Positions 1 to 11,118 of a stretch of 64,000 nt of DNA are shown here, piece by piece. The position numbers were made by a program, and so were the translations under genes. The stretch is from NCBI GenBank assembly GCA_907165135.1, contig OU015566.1:2730501-2794500 (forward strand), read 5' to 3'. This DNA is from Oikopleura dioica (taxonomy: Eukaryota > Chordata > Appendicularia > Copelata > Oikopleuridae). The notes below the pieces were generated by a model. The model searched no databases and was not told the origin of the DNA. It worked only from the letters and a program-made list of their open reading frames with translations. Within the stretch, counting starts at the first letter, position 1; each line of letters begins with the position of its first letter.

Positions 1-3000
1 TTAACTTCACACTCATTAATATTCAAGCACATAGGCGTCGGTGGATCCCAACGACCAGAGAAACACGTGGATGGAGTTCCTGAATTTTGTTGGTTTTAAA
101 AGTTGATAGAAAAAGAAGGTCAAGAACCTTGACGAGAGCCATCGCGAAATCGAAATCCTGGGTTACAGAAAAACTCCACTTGACGCTGCGCATTGAAAAC
201 ACCGCTAAAATAACATCATTATCTGTTTCTTACATAATCGATAGAAGAAACTTACAATCCATTTTCAGGATGCGGAAGCGCCCCGCAGCTCCCACTCGTT
301 CCATCTTCTCTCCACAAGTCCAAATTCATCGTCGCTTTTGCTCCACAAGGAATCATCGTTGATATCGTTGGTTCTTGAACAAACGCATCCGGGGGCACTC
401 TTCCAATATCACTCGTCTCGCAAAGAACCAAGCCCATATCCACTGCTTGGATCGCCTGAGTTTGAGCGGCGGAGAACGTCGATGGATTTTCGAACCAAAA
501 ACGATCGCCAGTTCGGTATCGCGAAAATTGCTCCATCAGAAGACATTGAAAAGTTGGTCCGACGCGCGAGCCGGTTGGAATGTCTTCCAGAAGACCAGCG
601 ATCCAAATGTCTGTGTTATCGATGTCTCCGTATAAGACGGTCAAGCGATTGATGACGTCAGGATCGGTGATGAAGGCAGTACTGGCAGAGTAGGCAAGGG
701 TAGGGGCGGCCGTGGATAGATAGCTTTCACAGAATTGTTTCCAAGCGCCATAAAGGGGCAGCCCATGATCTCTTCCTCGCTGCAAGTTCAAACTTGCAAG
801 ATCGAATCCCGACTTGTTCTCCAACTCAAAGAGTTTCTCCCTCAACTCATCATTCATCACCGATCTTGGTGCCACGGCCTTTGCTTGCCCAAACACAAGA
901 CCCCGAAGAACAGGATCTAACCCTCCTCCGCGAACGATTCGCCAAGGGCTGAAGAAACTTTTGTGAAGAGGAATGTTTTTGAATTGCTCGTGTTCTTGAA
1001 AATTTTCGTTCAGTCGAAAGAGTGTTGATCTGATGGCGGCGTGGCCGAATCGGAATGCAGCTGTGGTGAATACGTTTGAGACGGTCGCGTCTATCGTCTC
1101 GTCATAACCAGGATAATTGACACCTATCGCGTCGAATGCAGTTTGTCCGATAATCTTCGGCAAGTAGTCATAAAACGTCACTTTTTGATGAACGGCAGAG
1201 ACGATTTTTCGCGTTTCTTGATAAACTTGCTCTTGGGACCAATGACGATTAAGCGAGATCAGTTTCTCGGCTAGAAAATTATGCCAACGGACCCAAATGG
1301 TATGAACACTTGCAAGAGGGATGACTTCTGCTGCTCTGCCATCTCCAGCGAGCCAGCAAGGAACGTCGGGTTCTGTTGAGTTTACTTCTTGGACGCATTT
1401 GTCGCCGGAAAAAGGAAGGTATGCGCGGCCGTTATCATTGAACTGAGCGTTGACTTTCAGAAACGCAGGTCTTTCTGGATCCCGGATCATTTCTTTCGTC
1501 TTCAAATTCGATCCATAAACCGTCGAAGCGTCCAGAAATGCCGTATTCGCATTAACCTGCTCTCGCGGCTGCTGCCAGGTAAGGCCACCCGGAACGATCG
1601 CGCCTGTTCCACAAATCGCAGCAGATCGGAAAAAAGGCAAGCATTGGCGGCCGAGGAGCAGTTTTGGGTCGCCAGCGGGAAGTTGGATCGGAAAACAGGG
1701 ATTGAGATTTTCGCAGGTACTTTCGCATCGAGTGTTGCCTTGGAAAGAGGAGATTGATTTGGACTTTTTTGGTTTCATATTTTTTGAAAGAAAAATATTT
1801 TTTTCTTCTGAAACGTTCCTGAGGTGTTATTCCAAGATCATGATCGATATACTGTCCCCAAACAGTAAGCAAATGCGTGTACTGAATGTCCGAAATTACA
1901 TCTGCCTCTGCAACTCTCGCCAAAGAATTCGACACCGCCCTCACTAACGGTAGGGGTTGCCCTTGAGTTTGATCAGCGGAACGAGTTCCGCCGGCGTATC
2001 GTATCGCTGGGTCGATTCCGACGGGGAGGGAAATGTTGTCTTCGTAAATCGAGGGGAGCACTCGTCGCTGGGGCATGTTGGAAGCGCCCCAGTGGGAGTT
2101 TCGCTGGTTATTGCAGGTTCCCGTTATTCTTGAAATAAAATAAGGAGGGAAAGGATTTATATTTAGACTACTGTTGATATTTGGTATTCATAAGGTCTGT
2201 CGGGCAAACTCGCGAAATGTCGTTGACTCGACATCCCGTAAAGGCCACCAACGCGTCCTGCTGCTCACGGCTCAATTGATCTTAATAAAATGGATGTTAT
2301 CGCTATTGATTTTCACCACCAGACCTGTTGCGTCAACTCTTTCCCTCCGAACCCGTCGCGGATTTTTTCGCGAGTTTTTGATGAGATCGAGCGAATGGGT
2401 GTACATATCCGCTGCAAGGACTAGCTTCTCAGTTTCATCTCCTACAGGGCGCTTGAAGTAGGAAAACAAAAGACGGGGATCGCGCCAGATGTCGGATTTG
2501 AATTGATGCTCGGCGTGGCTAAATGATGATTTTGAAAGAAGTTCAACATCTTTAGTATCATAATTTCCTATGAAGACAAAATTTCAATCATTTGTTATTT
2601 TGGCGGTATTACGATGTCTTAAACAACATAAATGTCTTGATGTCAAAGATTGTCAAACGATCCTCAAAAAATTGTTGCAAGAAAAATTTTAAGGGATTAT
2701 CATTTTTTAATTCTGATTGAAATTTTTCACTTATTTAAGAATTTCTATTTTTTAATTATCATACACATTATTTTGAATTTCAAATAAAAAGAAATTTAAA
2801 TCGAAAAATCAAAAAAAAAAAATCTTGAAATTTTCTTATGGTAAAACTCTTACCTGTAAGTATCCAGTACATTCTGCTGCGCTTCATAAAAAGTAACCGC
2901 AATTGTATCGTTATTGATTTCTTCGAAGATCATTTCTCCTTTCAGCTTCTCTCCTAAACGAAAGATCGTATCAACAACTTTGTCTTTATTTTTGTGCAAT

Positions 3001-3349
3001 TTTGTTTATAATGATGCCGCCCTTGAATAAAAAGAAAAAAGACAGAGAGAAACAATGAATCGAAAAATTCGACAACGAAGATTTTTTATGATAGTTTTGC
3101 AGTTTATGAGATCATCTAGCGGCCCTAGCTATAAATTGTTTTCAGGCGTGCGCGAACGGTCGTCTAGATCAAGTCGGAATTCAAAGAAAAAAAAAAACAG
3201 TTTATTCGGTTTTAATTGCCAGACACGGGAAACCAATGGACGGAAATGTACGCTTCTCAATAAAAAAGGCTAAATTTTTATGACTTCTTACCATAAGTAA
3301 AGACAAAATCGTTCATTAAAATGATAAATATAATGTTTCTTTTCTTCAT
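1..3349 (-). CDS. thyroid-peroxidase-like haem peroxidase with CCP and EGF domains (3' end off window)
   Basis: Secreted or membrane-anchored animal haem peroxidase (oxidises halides or tyrosines with H2O2). The catalytic exon at about 252-1735 carries AEVIPLASVHTIWVRWHN and FRFGHAAIRS (proximal His). An upstream exon (about 1818-2126) has CNNQRNSHWGAS and WGQYIDHDLG (distal His). Further exons upstream read SYFKRPVGDETEKLVLAAD and LSREQQDALVAFTGC. They join in frame across introns of about 44 nt (near 2272-2315) and 43 nt (near 2126-2170). The apparent stop near 252 is removed by a GTAAGT donor. The next exons encode a CCP/sushi module (VEFFCNPGFRFRDG ... CFSGRWDPPTPMC) and the start of a calcium-binding EGF (NINECEV). 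Peroxidase-CCP-EGF is the vertebrate TPO order. The first exon used here (3292-3349) encodes a signal-like MKKRNIIFIILM. A second candidate first exon lies at 3753-3813. The gene leaves the window at base 1. Confidence 0.88.
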
Positions 3350-3752
3350 TTTTTTTACGAATCGAATGAAGAATTGCGCGACGTTGCTTTGTTTGAACCG
3401 ATGTCCTTACAGTACAAATCTCATTTTAAATAAAAGTACAGGTATATGTCGATTAAAAAAGCAGATTTTAAAATGACAGAAATTCTCGGATTGATGGATA
3501 AGTAGATCATTGTTCATTTTTATATGAACAGTCAACTCATTTTCCCTCTTTTCCGAATTGATTCTCAAAAAGTCAGCTGGCCTTTTTATATTTAATGATT
3601 CCAACGATCCCTATTTGTAATTACTCTCTAAAGCAATCAAATCAGAAATTGTAGGAATCGAGGCAATTGGTGTTAATCTCCGGAAACGACGCTTTTTCGG
3701 CAGATTTTTTTTATTTCCATTACAATTTGAAATGTCGACATAAAAATCATAC

Positions 3753-3813
3753 CTTGGGAAACAACGATATCCACCAAAAATATGCACAAAATTTTGATTC
3801 TCTTCATCTTCAT
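3753..3813 (-). other. candidate alternative first exon (signal peptide) of the peroxidase gene
   Basis: A minus-strand ATG at 3813 opens a 20-codon hydrophobic stretch (MKMKRIKILCIFLVDIVVSQ), followed by a phase-1 GTATGA donor. The candidate exon at 3292-3349 is also phase 1 and also hydrophobic, so either can join the peroxidase exon beginning at 2983. Two interchangeable leader exons would imply alternative promoters or a duplicated exon. No transcript evidence is available here. Confidence 0.4.
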
Positions 3814-4628
3814 TTTTAATCGTTACAAAAAGAAATTTTCATGAGCGTCCTCTTCATCGGTTTTTTTAAAGGCTAGCTCAGATGTTTCAACTCGGAATAT
3901 CAAGTCCCTCTTGTTCAAGCGCGCAAGAAAAACGATAGACGCATTTTTTCGAGTGTGTTTTTTCTGACATGTTCTTCGAGAAAGCGGGTAATAGATCGAG
4001 GTGAGTTCACTCAAGGTAAGCGATTCTCGAGTCCGGAACTCTTGTCAGCCGTATTGTTGGATATTTTCATTTGAAAACATGTTTTCTGATGAGTAAGGAG
4101 AATATTCTCGAAAGAAATTTTGGAGAATCTTTCTGATCTTTTTTACTCTGATCAGGGAGATTAAAGACAGATGCTTGTTGTGATGAAGATATTATCGTTT
4201 CAGCTGCCAGGAAGAATCTGGACCCCAGCTGGAAGGAAGGATATATGGACAAAATGAGTTAGATTGGTGTCAAATTTGAAATGAAACATCTAAAAAGAAT
4301 AAAGAGCATTTTATTGCTTTAAAAGCAATAAGTTGTTCTATGTTTTTTTTCAAGAAATTGTTGTTCGAGTCGCTGCAGCGCAGAACAGGCAAACAACAAA
4401 GTCAACAAAGTAAGAAGACGGAAAAATTCGATTAATGAGCGGCCTTCTCTCTCTTTTCTGTTTGATTTATGTTGAATTTTTTTCTGCAATAAAATATCAT
4501 GATCAAGAGATAAATACTCATGCAGTTTATTTTGCGAAATAAATATAGGAAGTTTTTGGATAATTGTTTACTTTCGAATCAAGATCCCAAAATCAGTCTC
4601 CTAAAAATTCAATAATTTAAGAAAAAAT
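3814..4628. other. intergenic, no gene recognised
   Basis: AT-rich sequence with only short open frames and no recognisable domain or repeat. It separates the peroxidase from the mucin-like gene, both on the minus strand. Confidence 0.5.
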
Positions 4629-6807
4629 CTACCGTCTTACAATTATCTCTTCTGTTTCAGTCGTAAATGCGGTCGTTGTCGATACTTCTTGCACTGCCGC
4701 CTTTTCTAGAACCTCCGGACAGGCGCCATCCCGAATCTCCTTGATTATCTCCTGAAGCCGTCCATTGTAGCAAAACGTCCCAGGAACAGGGTCTGGGTCG
4801 GAGCAATTTTCGACGGATTTTTCTCCGTTTTCATCAAGACATGCTTTTTGCTCGTTTGTTTCTTTGAACTCGCCATAGCAGCGCCAGTTGTTTTTGGTTC
4901 CTGGAGGACCTGGTCCAAAACGAGCAAGCATTTTGCCCTCGTAGCCCGCGACGTTTTGACAAGAATCTGCAGTAAGGGATTGGCAGAAATTGTCTTTCAA
5001 AGGATAATATTCATTTTCATAGCTCTTGAATGATAGCGAAAAAGAAATCCTGCCCTAGATAGAATTGAAAGTGCCGTTTGTACTTCCACTTTTCAAGCAG
5101 ATCTTCAATTTCCTCTTGTCTATTACAGTAAACTCCTGAAAGAGGAACCGGATCGCTACAATCAATGCTCGTTGATTCACCAAAATCATCCACACATGCT
5201 TTTGTTAAATTCATCGGAGCAGTAACACCATAACATCTGTAACCAGGCTAAATTTCATTTTGAAATTTTAGCTGAATTTCAAAGTTACTTGTTTTCCACT
5301 TTTGTTGAGTCCGAATCTGGCGACCATTTGTCCCTCAAATCCTTCTGCTCTTGGGCAATTGAACTCGCCATCGCCGAATCTGCTCATTCTTGAGCAGTAG
5401 CGGTCAAGCTCCATTTGCAAATTGCAATAAGGCGTGTCATATGGTGGGGGTTTCGTAGTTGCTGGTGTAGCCGTTGTTGATTCGGTTGGTTTAGTTTGTT
5501 GAGTCGAAGTTGCTTCGGGAAGTTTGTCGGCTGAAATTTCTAGAATTCTTGACATGGCAGATTCCCACTGCTCTAGCATCATTTCCCAGCGTAACTGCAA
5601 TTTTTCTAGCTCGGCTTTGGCATCTTTTAAACGGTTCTCTTCCCTGATTCATTGAAGTTTCTCTTTTGACTTAGAAATGAGATCCGTTTCTGTTACTTGA
5701 GGAGCTGGTTGATAAACAGGCAAATGACTTGCAGGAAGATTGCTGCCTTCGTGAATTTTGTACTCAACGGTAATTGTGGCTGAATACTTTTCTTGAATTC
5801 CATCTTCAAGATCAGCTACGGTTTCTGCAGTCCACTGTGGGGGCTGCTGACCTGGTGTTGTTGATGGACGATTTGTCTAAATGGCATAAGGAGGTTGTAA
5901 GAGATTGAAATACTCGTACTTTTGTTGTGTGTTCGTGGGTTGTGTGAGTTGGTTTGGGCTTCTTTGTTGTTGTGACCGGAACGGTTGGATTAGGAGTTGT
6001 GTTTGTAATTGGTAAAGGAGTCGTTGTTGTAGTCAAAGTCGTTGTTGAAGTTGTCGTCGTGCTGGTAGAGGTACTTGTTGTTGTGGTCTTGATTGTAGTC
6101 GTTGTTATGGATGTGGTGGAGGCTTCACTTGTTGTTGTAGTTTTAGTGGTGGTCAAAGTTGTTGTAGTCGTGATTGTCGTTGTGGCTGAACTCGTTGTTG
6201 TGCTTGTTGAAGTAGAAGTTGTATTTGTCTCTGTCGTGGTTATCGTAGTCGTTGATGTCGAAGTAGTTGTTGATGTACTAGTAGTCGAACTGGTTGTTGT
6301 TGTTGTTGTGCTTGTGATTATGGTTGTAGTCGATGTTGTTGTTGAAGTTGTTTTTCTTGTTGTAGTTTTCGTTGTTTTCGTAGCGGTCGAGGATGTTGAT
6401 GTTGTTGTCGAAGAAGCTGTTGTCGTTGTTGCAGAAGAAGTTATAGTGGAAGTTGTAGTAGTCGTTGTAGTTGAAGCTTTTGGAGATTTTGTCTTTGGCG
6501 TTTTCGGTGATTTTGGTGAGCCAGTTTTTGGTGTCTTTGCAGTTTTTGGACTCTTCTCTGACTTTGGCGTTTTGGCTGTTTTGGGACTTTTCTCGGACTT
6601 CGGCGACTTTGCTGTTTTTGGACTCTTCTCTGATTTCGGTGATTTTGCGGATTTCGGGCTTTTCTCAGACTTTCGCGTTTTCGGCTTTACCGGTGAATCA
6701 ACAGATCTTCGAATCCTTCCGCCGACGACATCAATCCTTGAGTCTCTGCCGCATTCTCCATTTTGCAAGAAAACAACAAGGACAAAAATAAGATAACCCC
6801 CTTTCAT
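4629..6807 (-). CDS. secreted mucin-like protein with Lys-Ser-Pro repeats, Thr-rich tract and duplicated Cys domain
   Basis: Begins with a signal peptide (MKGGYLIFVLVVFLQNGECG). About ten KSPKSEKSPKTA-type basic repeats follow, then roughly 170 residues of nearly pure Thr/Ser, a typical O-glycosylation tract. Downstream exons hold a short coiled coil and then two copies of a Cys-rich unit of about 100 residues. Each copy has the frame FEGQMVARFG or YEGKMLARFG, then RCYG, AC-D--GE and CSDP-PV-G--C. Copy 1 is about 5100-5420 and copy 2 about 4690-5000. Introns such as GTAACT...TTTAG (about 5250-5290) fit. An apparent in-frame TGA at 5649-5651 is discussed in the findings. A mucin tract plus repeated Cys domains would suit an extracellular, perhaps larvacean house, component; that is inference. 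I do not recognise the Cys domain. Confidence 0.72.
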
Positions 6808-7548
6808 TATTTTTTCTTTGTGAAATACATCTGCTCTGCATTTGTTATATATCTTTTACCGCGTCAAGACGAGGATAAACTAAGATTTTCTGCTTGACTT
6901 CCTGGCGTCCTGACAATTAGCCGTTTTTTGTCCGTATAAAACTTATGATTTAGATTAAATTTTCTTGTCTGAAATATTTTTCCCAAGACTTTGTGCGGTC
7001 ATCTTGTTCTGAAATGAACGGACTTGATATCAAGTTCTCATTCTTATAAGATATGAGTTGCTTTGCAAGAATAAAACTTTTCGCGCGAAACAATCGAATC
7101 AGCCCAATTTATTGCCCTCTCGATTCCAGCTGAGTAAGCAATCGCACGCCTTCATATCTCCCGTAGCCACTCAGCTGCTCGATCTTCCACTCCCTTCGAA
7201 AAATCGATGCACTCTTTTTTTTCATCAATGGGCGCACTGCTGTAAATCTCCAAGTGCGTTAATGAAAATGGCCTGGTGAGATGATTGAAAGCTGACTCAG
7301 AGATTTGAGGACGAGTCGCGCCTTTCTTTTTTACTGTCGTGTGTTTTGTGTATTCCTATTTACTGAGCAAAAGAGAAGGGCGAGAAGAAGGGATAAAAGA
7401 ACTGGAGACATAGAAAATGGCGGTCAAACAAAAGAGTGAAAGGAAGAGGTCATTTTTTATTATTGTCGAAAAAATAATGATTAAATTTTTTCATACTCAA
7501 ATTTTCGCCCGTTTTTGATACTAGTTTTTTTATAATTAAAAAATTTTA
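6808..7548. other. intergenic, no gene recognised
   Basis: Upstream of two divergently transcribed genes, the mucin-like gene (-) and the membrane protein (+), so it should contain both promoters. No clear repeat or coding exon was seen. An open frame at 7058-7279 has no recognisable similarity. Confidence 0.45.
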
Positions 7549-8431
7549 ATGACCTCCTACATGAGCCATGAGAATCTGTACGCGTCAACCACAAAGATCC
7601 GATTCAGCCAAGTTCAAAAGCTCTTTCAATCACACATTGGATCAGATGCTGTCGCTCAAATTGTCTTTACGCTTCTGGTCGTATTCTGCTCAAGTCTAAG
7701 CTCGTTCGGCTTTGTTGTCAGGATTTTGGCGATTTGGACGCAACAAAAGGCTTATTCAAAAGGAATCTGCGTTTTCTTTTCAAGATTCAGAAGGCTTTTT
7801 ATTGATGCAAAATCTTCTTTGGATTGTTACATTAACTATGATAGGCGACCTGTAAAGAAAACCTGAGTCAGGGTTCTGAAAGAGCTTCGTAGGACCCTGA
7901 CTCAGGCCCTTCTTACAGGTTTCCGGGCTCCGATTTTCTTTTGAAATTGAAAATTGAATCAAGTCGAATTGAACTCAAGTTGATTAAACCTTCTGAATAA
8001 TTGAAAAACGCCGTGACAGCTCCCGAAGGAGTATCGCTGCATATTCTCGCCGGAGTAATGTATCTCATCGACAGGAGCTTTCAAATCGGCCGGCTCAGTG
8101 TTCTCCTTGGCATCATTTCTTGGGCCTGTGCTTTTGACGTTCTTCAGAAAAACTTGGAAGATCATTTGGAAAAATCGAAATACACTCAATATCAGACGAT
8201 TCAACGATTCAGCTTTCAGATGATTTTTCATCGAATTGCAGATACAGTCAGGTACAGCCATTCTGTGGTTTTCTCCATTATGCGCCCTTTATTTCATTTT
8301 TTTCGCTGCCTTGGCAGCTGGATGAGGCATTGTTTGCCGAGATTAGAATGCTCTTGATCAAAATCCTGAAACTTTCGATTCCGCCACGCGTTTTCCCAGA
8401 CTCGAGCTCTGAGAAGCATTCATTGCCATAA
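7549..8431 (+). CDS. unrecognised multi-pass membrane protein, first gene of a candidate operon
   Basis: Spliced reading: MTSYMSHENLYASTTKIRF, a hydrophobic helix (AVAQIVFTLLVVFCS), a second helix (LLMQNLLWIVTLTMIGDL), then GVSLHILAGVMYLI and IGRLSVLLGIISWACAF. The C-terminus is helical and ends ...SSSEKHSLP. Proposed introns are GT-AG: about 7692-7790, 7852-7918, a 58-nt intron ending about 8029, and one ending about 8320. All keep frame. The second intron coincides with a short inverted-repeat element (separate entry). The stop lies 45 nt before the RhoGEF ATG, suggesting co-transcription. I do not recognise the family, and exon borders are tentative. Confidence 0.55.
7848..7920. mobile_element. 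introner-like MITE, copy A, coincident with an intron
   Basis: Inverted repeat of 27 nt: left ACCTGTAAAGAAAACCTGAG..., right ...CTCAGGCCCTTCTTACAGGT, with a spacer of about 19 nt. Bases 7852-7918 begin GTAAAG and end TTCTTACAG, a good splice donor and acceptor. Removing those 67 nt joins GGCGACCT to GTTTCC in frame (...TMIGDL-FPGSDF...). At least six other copies of the terminal sequence lie in this window. Confidence 0.75.
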
Positions 8432-8476
8432 AAGAAAGATAATATTAAAAGAGATATGTAGTGGATAAAGCGAGAA
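8432..8476 (+). promoter_or_regulatory. candidate operon intercistronic region with trans-splice acceptor
   Basis: Only 45 nt separate the stop of the membrane-protein gene from the RhoGEF ATG. The gap contains AG dinucleotides (after ATTAAAAG and ATATGTAG) usable as a spliced-leader acceptor. Oikopleura operons are known for very short intercistronic gaps with trans-splicing. Use here is inferred. Confidence 0.4.
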
Positions 8477-10272
8477 ATGCTCAAATTTTACAATGAAAAT
8501 GAGTGTAAATGGGAGAGGAAGAAAATCTCCTACCAGAGAAAATTGAGGAAGCTTCCGCAAAAGGATCGAAACAAATTCGTCCTTGATGATTCTTTCTGGT
8601 AATTTTCGGGGAGTGGCCTGAATCGACGAGAATGCGACAACTGTAATCTAATTTTTAGCCAATCAGATTTCTCCTTTCGGTGAGAAGGTCAAACAAATTC
8701 AAGAAAAAATGGAATTCATCGTCGTATTTTTTCTCAATTAGAGCCACCGCCCCCTTTTCTAGTAATTTTCCGACCATAATCTTGAACTCCAGGAGCTTCT
8801 CAAAAATCGTCCAGGAAGAAGAGTCCATCTCTGGCAGATCCTTCTGCATCGCGAATGAAATCTTCACCACCGAAAAAACTTTCGTGAAATCCCTCCGCGT
8901 CATCAAAGAAGTCTACGCAGACCCGATGGAAAACATCCTCTCCTACGATGATTCTTTCATGACGCGAAACTCGTGGAAAACGATCTTTCAAAACTTCCCC
9001 GCGATTCTAGCGCTGCACGAAAAAATTCTCACGGACATGGAAGCTGTTCTTCAAAAGGGGAAAATAAAGGGAGAAGAGGATCTCGAGAAATTTCTGTACT
9101 CGAAATATACCGCGGAGATTGTTGAAGTCTACACTCTGTATATGAACTCGTACGATCGAAAGACGGAAGAATTGGCGAATCTTCAATCAAATGAGAAGTT
9201 TTCAAGCTTCTTGTCAAGGTATTTTTTGAGCGATTGCTAAAGATGTTCTACAGTTTCTTTTCTCGATATCAAATTGTTCTATCGTTCTTTTGATTGGTGG
9301 AGCTACGAAACTAGGTCTTATATGGCTCTCTATATGGCCAATCACAAGATCGATGAAATTTTCCGTTATCAAGAAACGCCATTGTAGAAAATCGTCAAAT
9401 GAGCCAGTTCAACCGTATTTCTAGTCAAATTTCCAATTCGAAGGGAGATGGTCGCCCTCTTGACGCTCTCCTAATCCGGCCAATACAGCGACTTCCTTCT
9501 GTTCTTCTTCTTTTGAAAGATTTCCACAGGGAATTGGAGAAAGCAGAATCGAAGTACAGTAGCATCGTGGAGATGAGTTTTGATCAAATGAAACTGATTC
9601 TGGAACGGCTCAATAAAGAAAAAGGAATCGATGAAGGGCGTCAACGCATGCTCAATTTAGCAACGACGGTCGAGAACTTTCCTCAGGGCTTGGTCTCATC
9701 GGACAGGATTTTGCTGGAAACGGGCGCAGTACAGGGTAAGAAAGGACCATTTGATCAATTTTAAAGTCACTTTTTATAAAATTCACTTTTTATAGTTGAA
9801 CAAGACATTACAATTGAAAGATCGAGGCTTTCAAAGGGAAAATCTAGGATCAATTTCCATCTTATGAGCGATATGATTATTCTGACGAAAACGAAGACGA
9901 AATCGGTTGGTCTCAAACGATCGAAAAGAGATGTCGAAAATTTCGTCGGGCTGATACGAAAGGACAAAATTTCCCAAATCTTCCAAGTATGGCGGACCGC
10001 CTTTTCTAAAGAAAATATGATTTTAGGTGAATTCAACGAACAACATCGGCATCTATTTCTCAACCCACGAATTATCCCACCAACTGCTGTACTTCTCCGT
10101 CCTCTCGAATCGAGAAACGCTCGTAGAAAAGCTCAAGTCCTTCGAAAAATATAGAGTCAACGATGATTTTACGCCGAAATCGCCAGTTCGAGCAAGGTCA
10201 AAATCCTTTGACAGAGCAGCTTTAGTAAGAAGATCTTTCGACTTTCAGAAAAAGATAAATCTAGAACTGTAA
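8477..10272 (+). CDS. ECT2-like Rho guanine nucleotide exchange factor (DH-PH)
   Basis: Dbl-family exchange factor, predicted to activate Rho GTPases. The DH domain starts near 8840 (CIANEIFTTEKTFVKSLRVI), continues through FQNFPAILALHEKILTDME and ends with LIRPIQRLPSVLLLLKDF and LNLATTVENFPQGLVSSDRIL. These last two match ECT2 better than other Dbl families I recall. A PH-like segment (MSDMIILTKTKTKSV ... NIGIYFSTHELSHQLLYFSV) and a basic Ser-rich tail (SPVRARSKSFDR) follow. Introns fit at about 8601-8789, 9219-9400, 9735-9795 and 9987-10026. The start at 8477 follows a 45-nt gap after the upstream gene. The N-terminal part is only about 65 residues, so the BRCT repeats of vertebrate ECT2 are absent from this model. 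Confidence 0.82.
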
Positions 10273-11118
10273 AAATTAATAAAACTTGTCGATAAAGTCA
10301 GTATTTCTTGCTTACAATCAGTTTTTTCAACGAAAATGAAAGAAAAGGAGGCGGACAATTGAAGAGCTTGTTGAAGTTTATTAAAATTAGTGAGCCTAGG
10401 AATATGAAGAATGAATACTTGTTCTTTTGTCAGAAGAAAAGATTGATCTCCACCCTTTTCCTTGAAGGAATGAAGCTTTTCTCGTCAGGAAAGAACAAAA
10501 ACAGGACTGTGAACATTGAATTTGGAGTAAGAAAGAAAATTTTGAACAACAAAGGGGGTTACAGGAGGAGTAAGGGTGGTTGAACAGATAGAACACGACG
10601 AAAAAGAAAAACCCTACAAGAGTGGATTGAAATTTCCTTCATTTCTAGAGCTCGAAAGCGCTAGAAAGTCATGCAAGCAGGGTGAGAAAAGGATGATCTT
10701 TTGAAGCCTTTTTAAATAATTTCTTTGAACTTTGAAAGATAAAAAGGTTGAAGATGTTTTTCGCGAAATTGGAGCGTGTGAAATACGACTTGGCAAAATT
10801 CTAGTTTATCTCTTTAATTTCGTTGCTTTAATTGGCTACCTTGTGAATCAAAAAAGAAGTATTTTGTTTTGGAATACATTTAGTAATTTGTTCTAAATTA
10901 CATGGGGGGAGTATAGAGAACCGGGTTGAATGAAGAGGATGTTGTTTTCACGCAGCTACATGTCATCAGAGCATGGCAGATTCTCAAGCTTCGCGTAGTT
11001 GCCGGAGATTGTCCGGCCACGCTGCTTTTTCGCGGGAGATCGAGCGCTTTTTGAGGATTTCGATGACTTTTCTTTCATATAAAATGACTTCCAAAAGAGT
11101 AAAAACAATCTAAAATAG
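10273..11118. other. intergenic, no gene recognised
   Basis: Lies between the convergent 3' ends of the RhoGEF (+) and the rolling-stone-like gene (-). An open frame at 10308-10583 is Lys/Asn-rich and low in complexity, so it is not called. An overlapping minus-strand frame through 10956-11100 could be an extra 3' exon of the rolling-stone-like gene. Confidence 0.4.

Noticed and set aside
5954-6796. 280-codon plus-strand frame (poly-Val)
   Set aside because: Complementary shadow of the Thr-rich mucin tract on the minus strand.
10308-10583. 91-codon plus-strand frame downstream of the RhoGEF
   Set aside because: Low complexity, no similarity, probably 3' flanking sequence.
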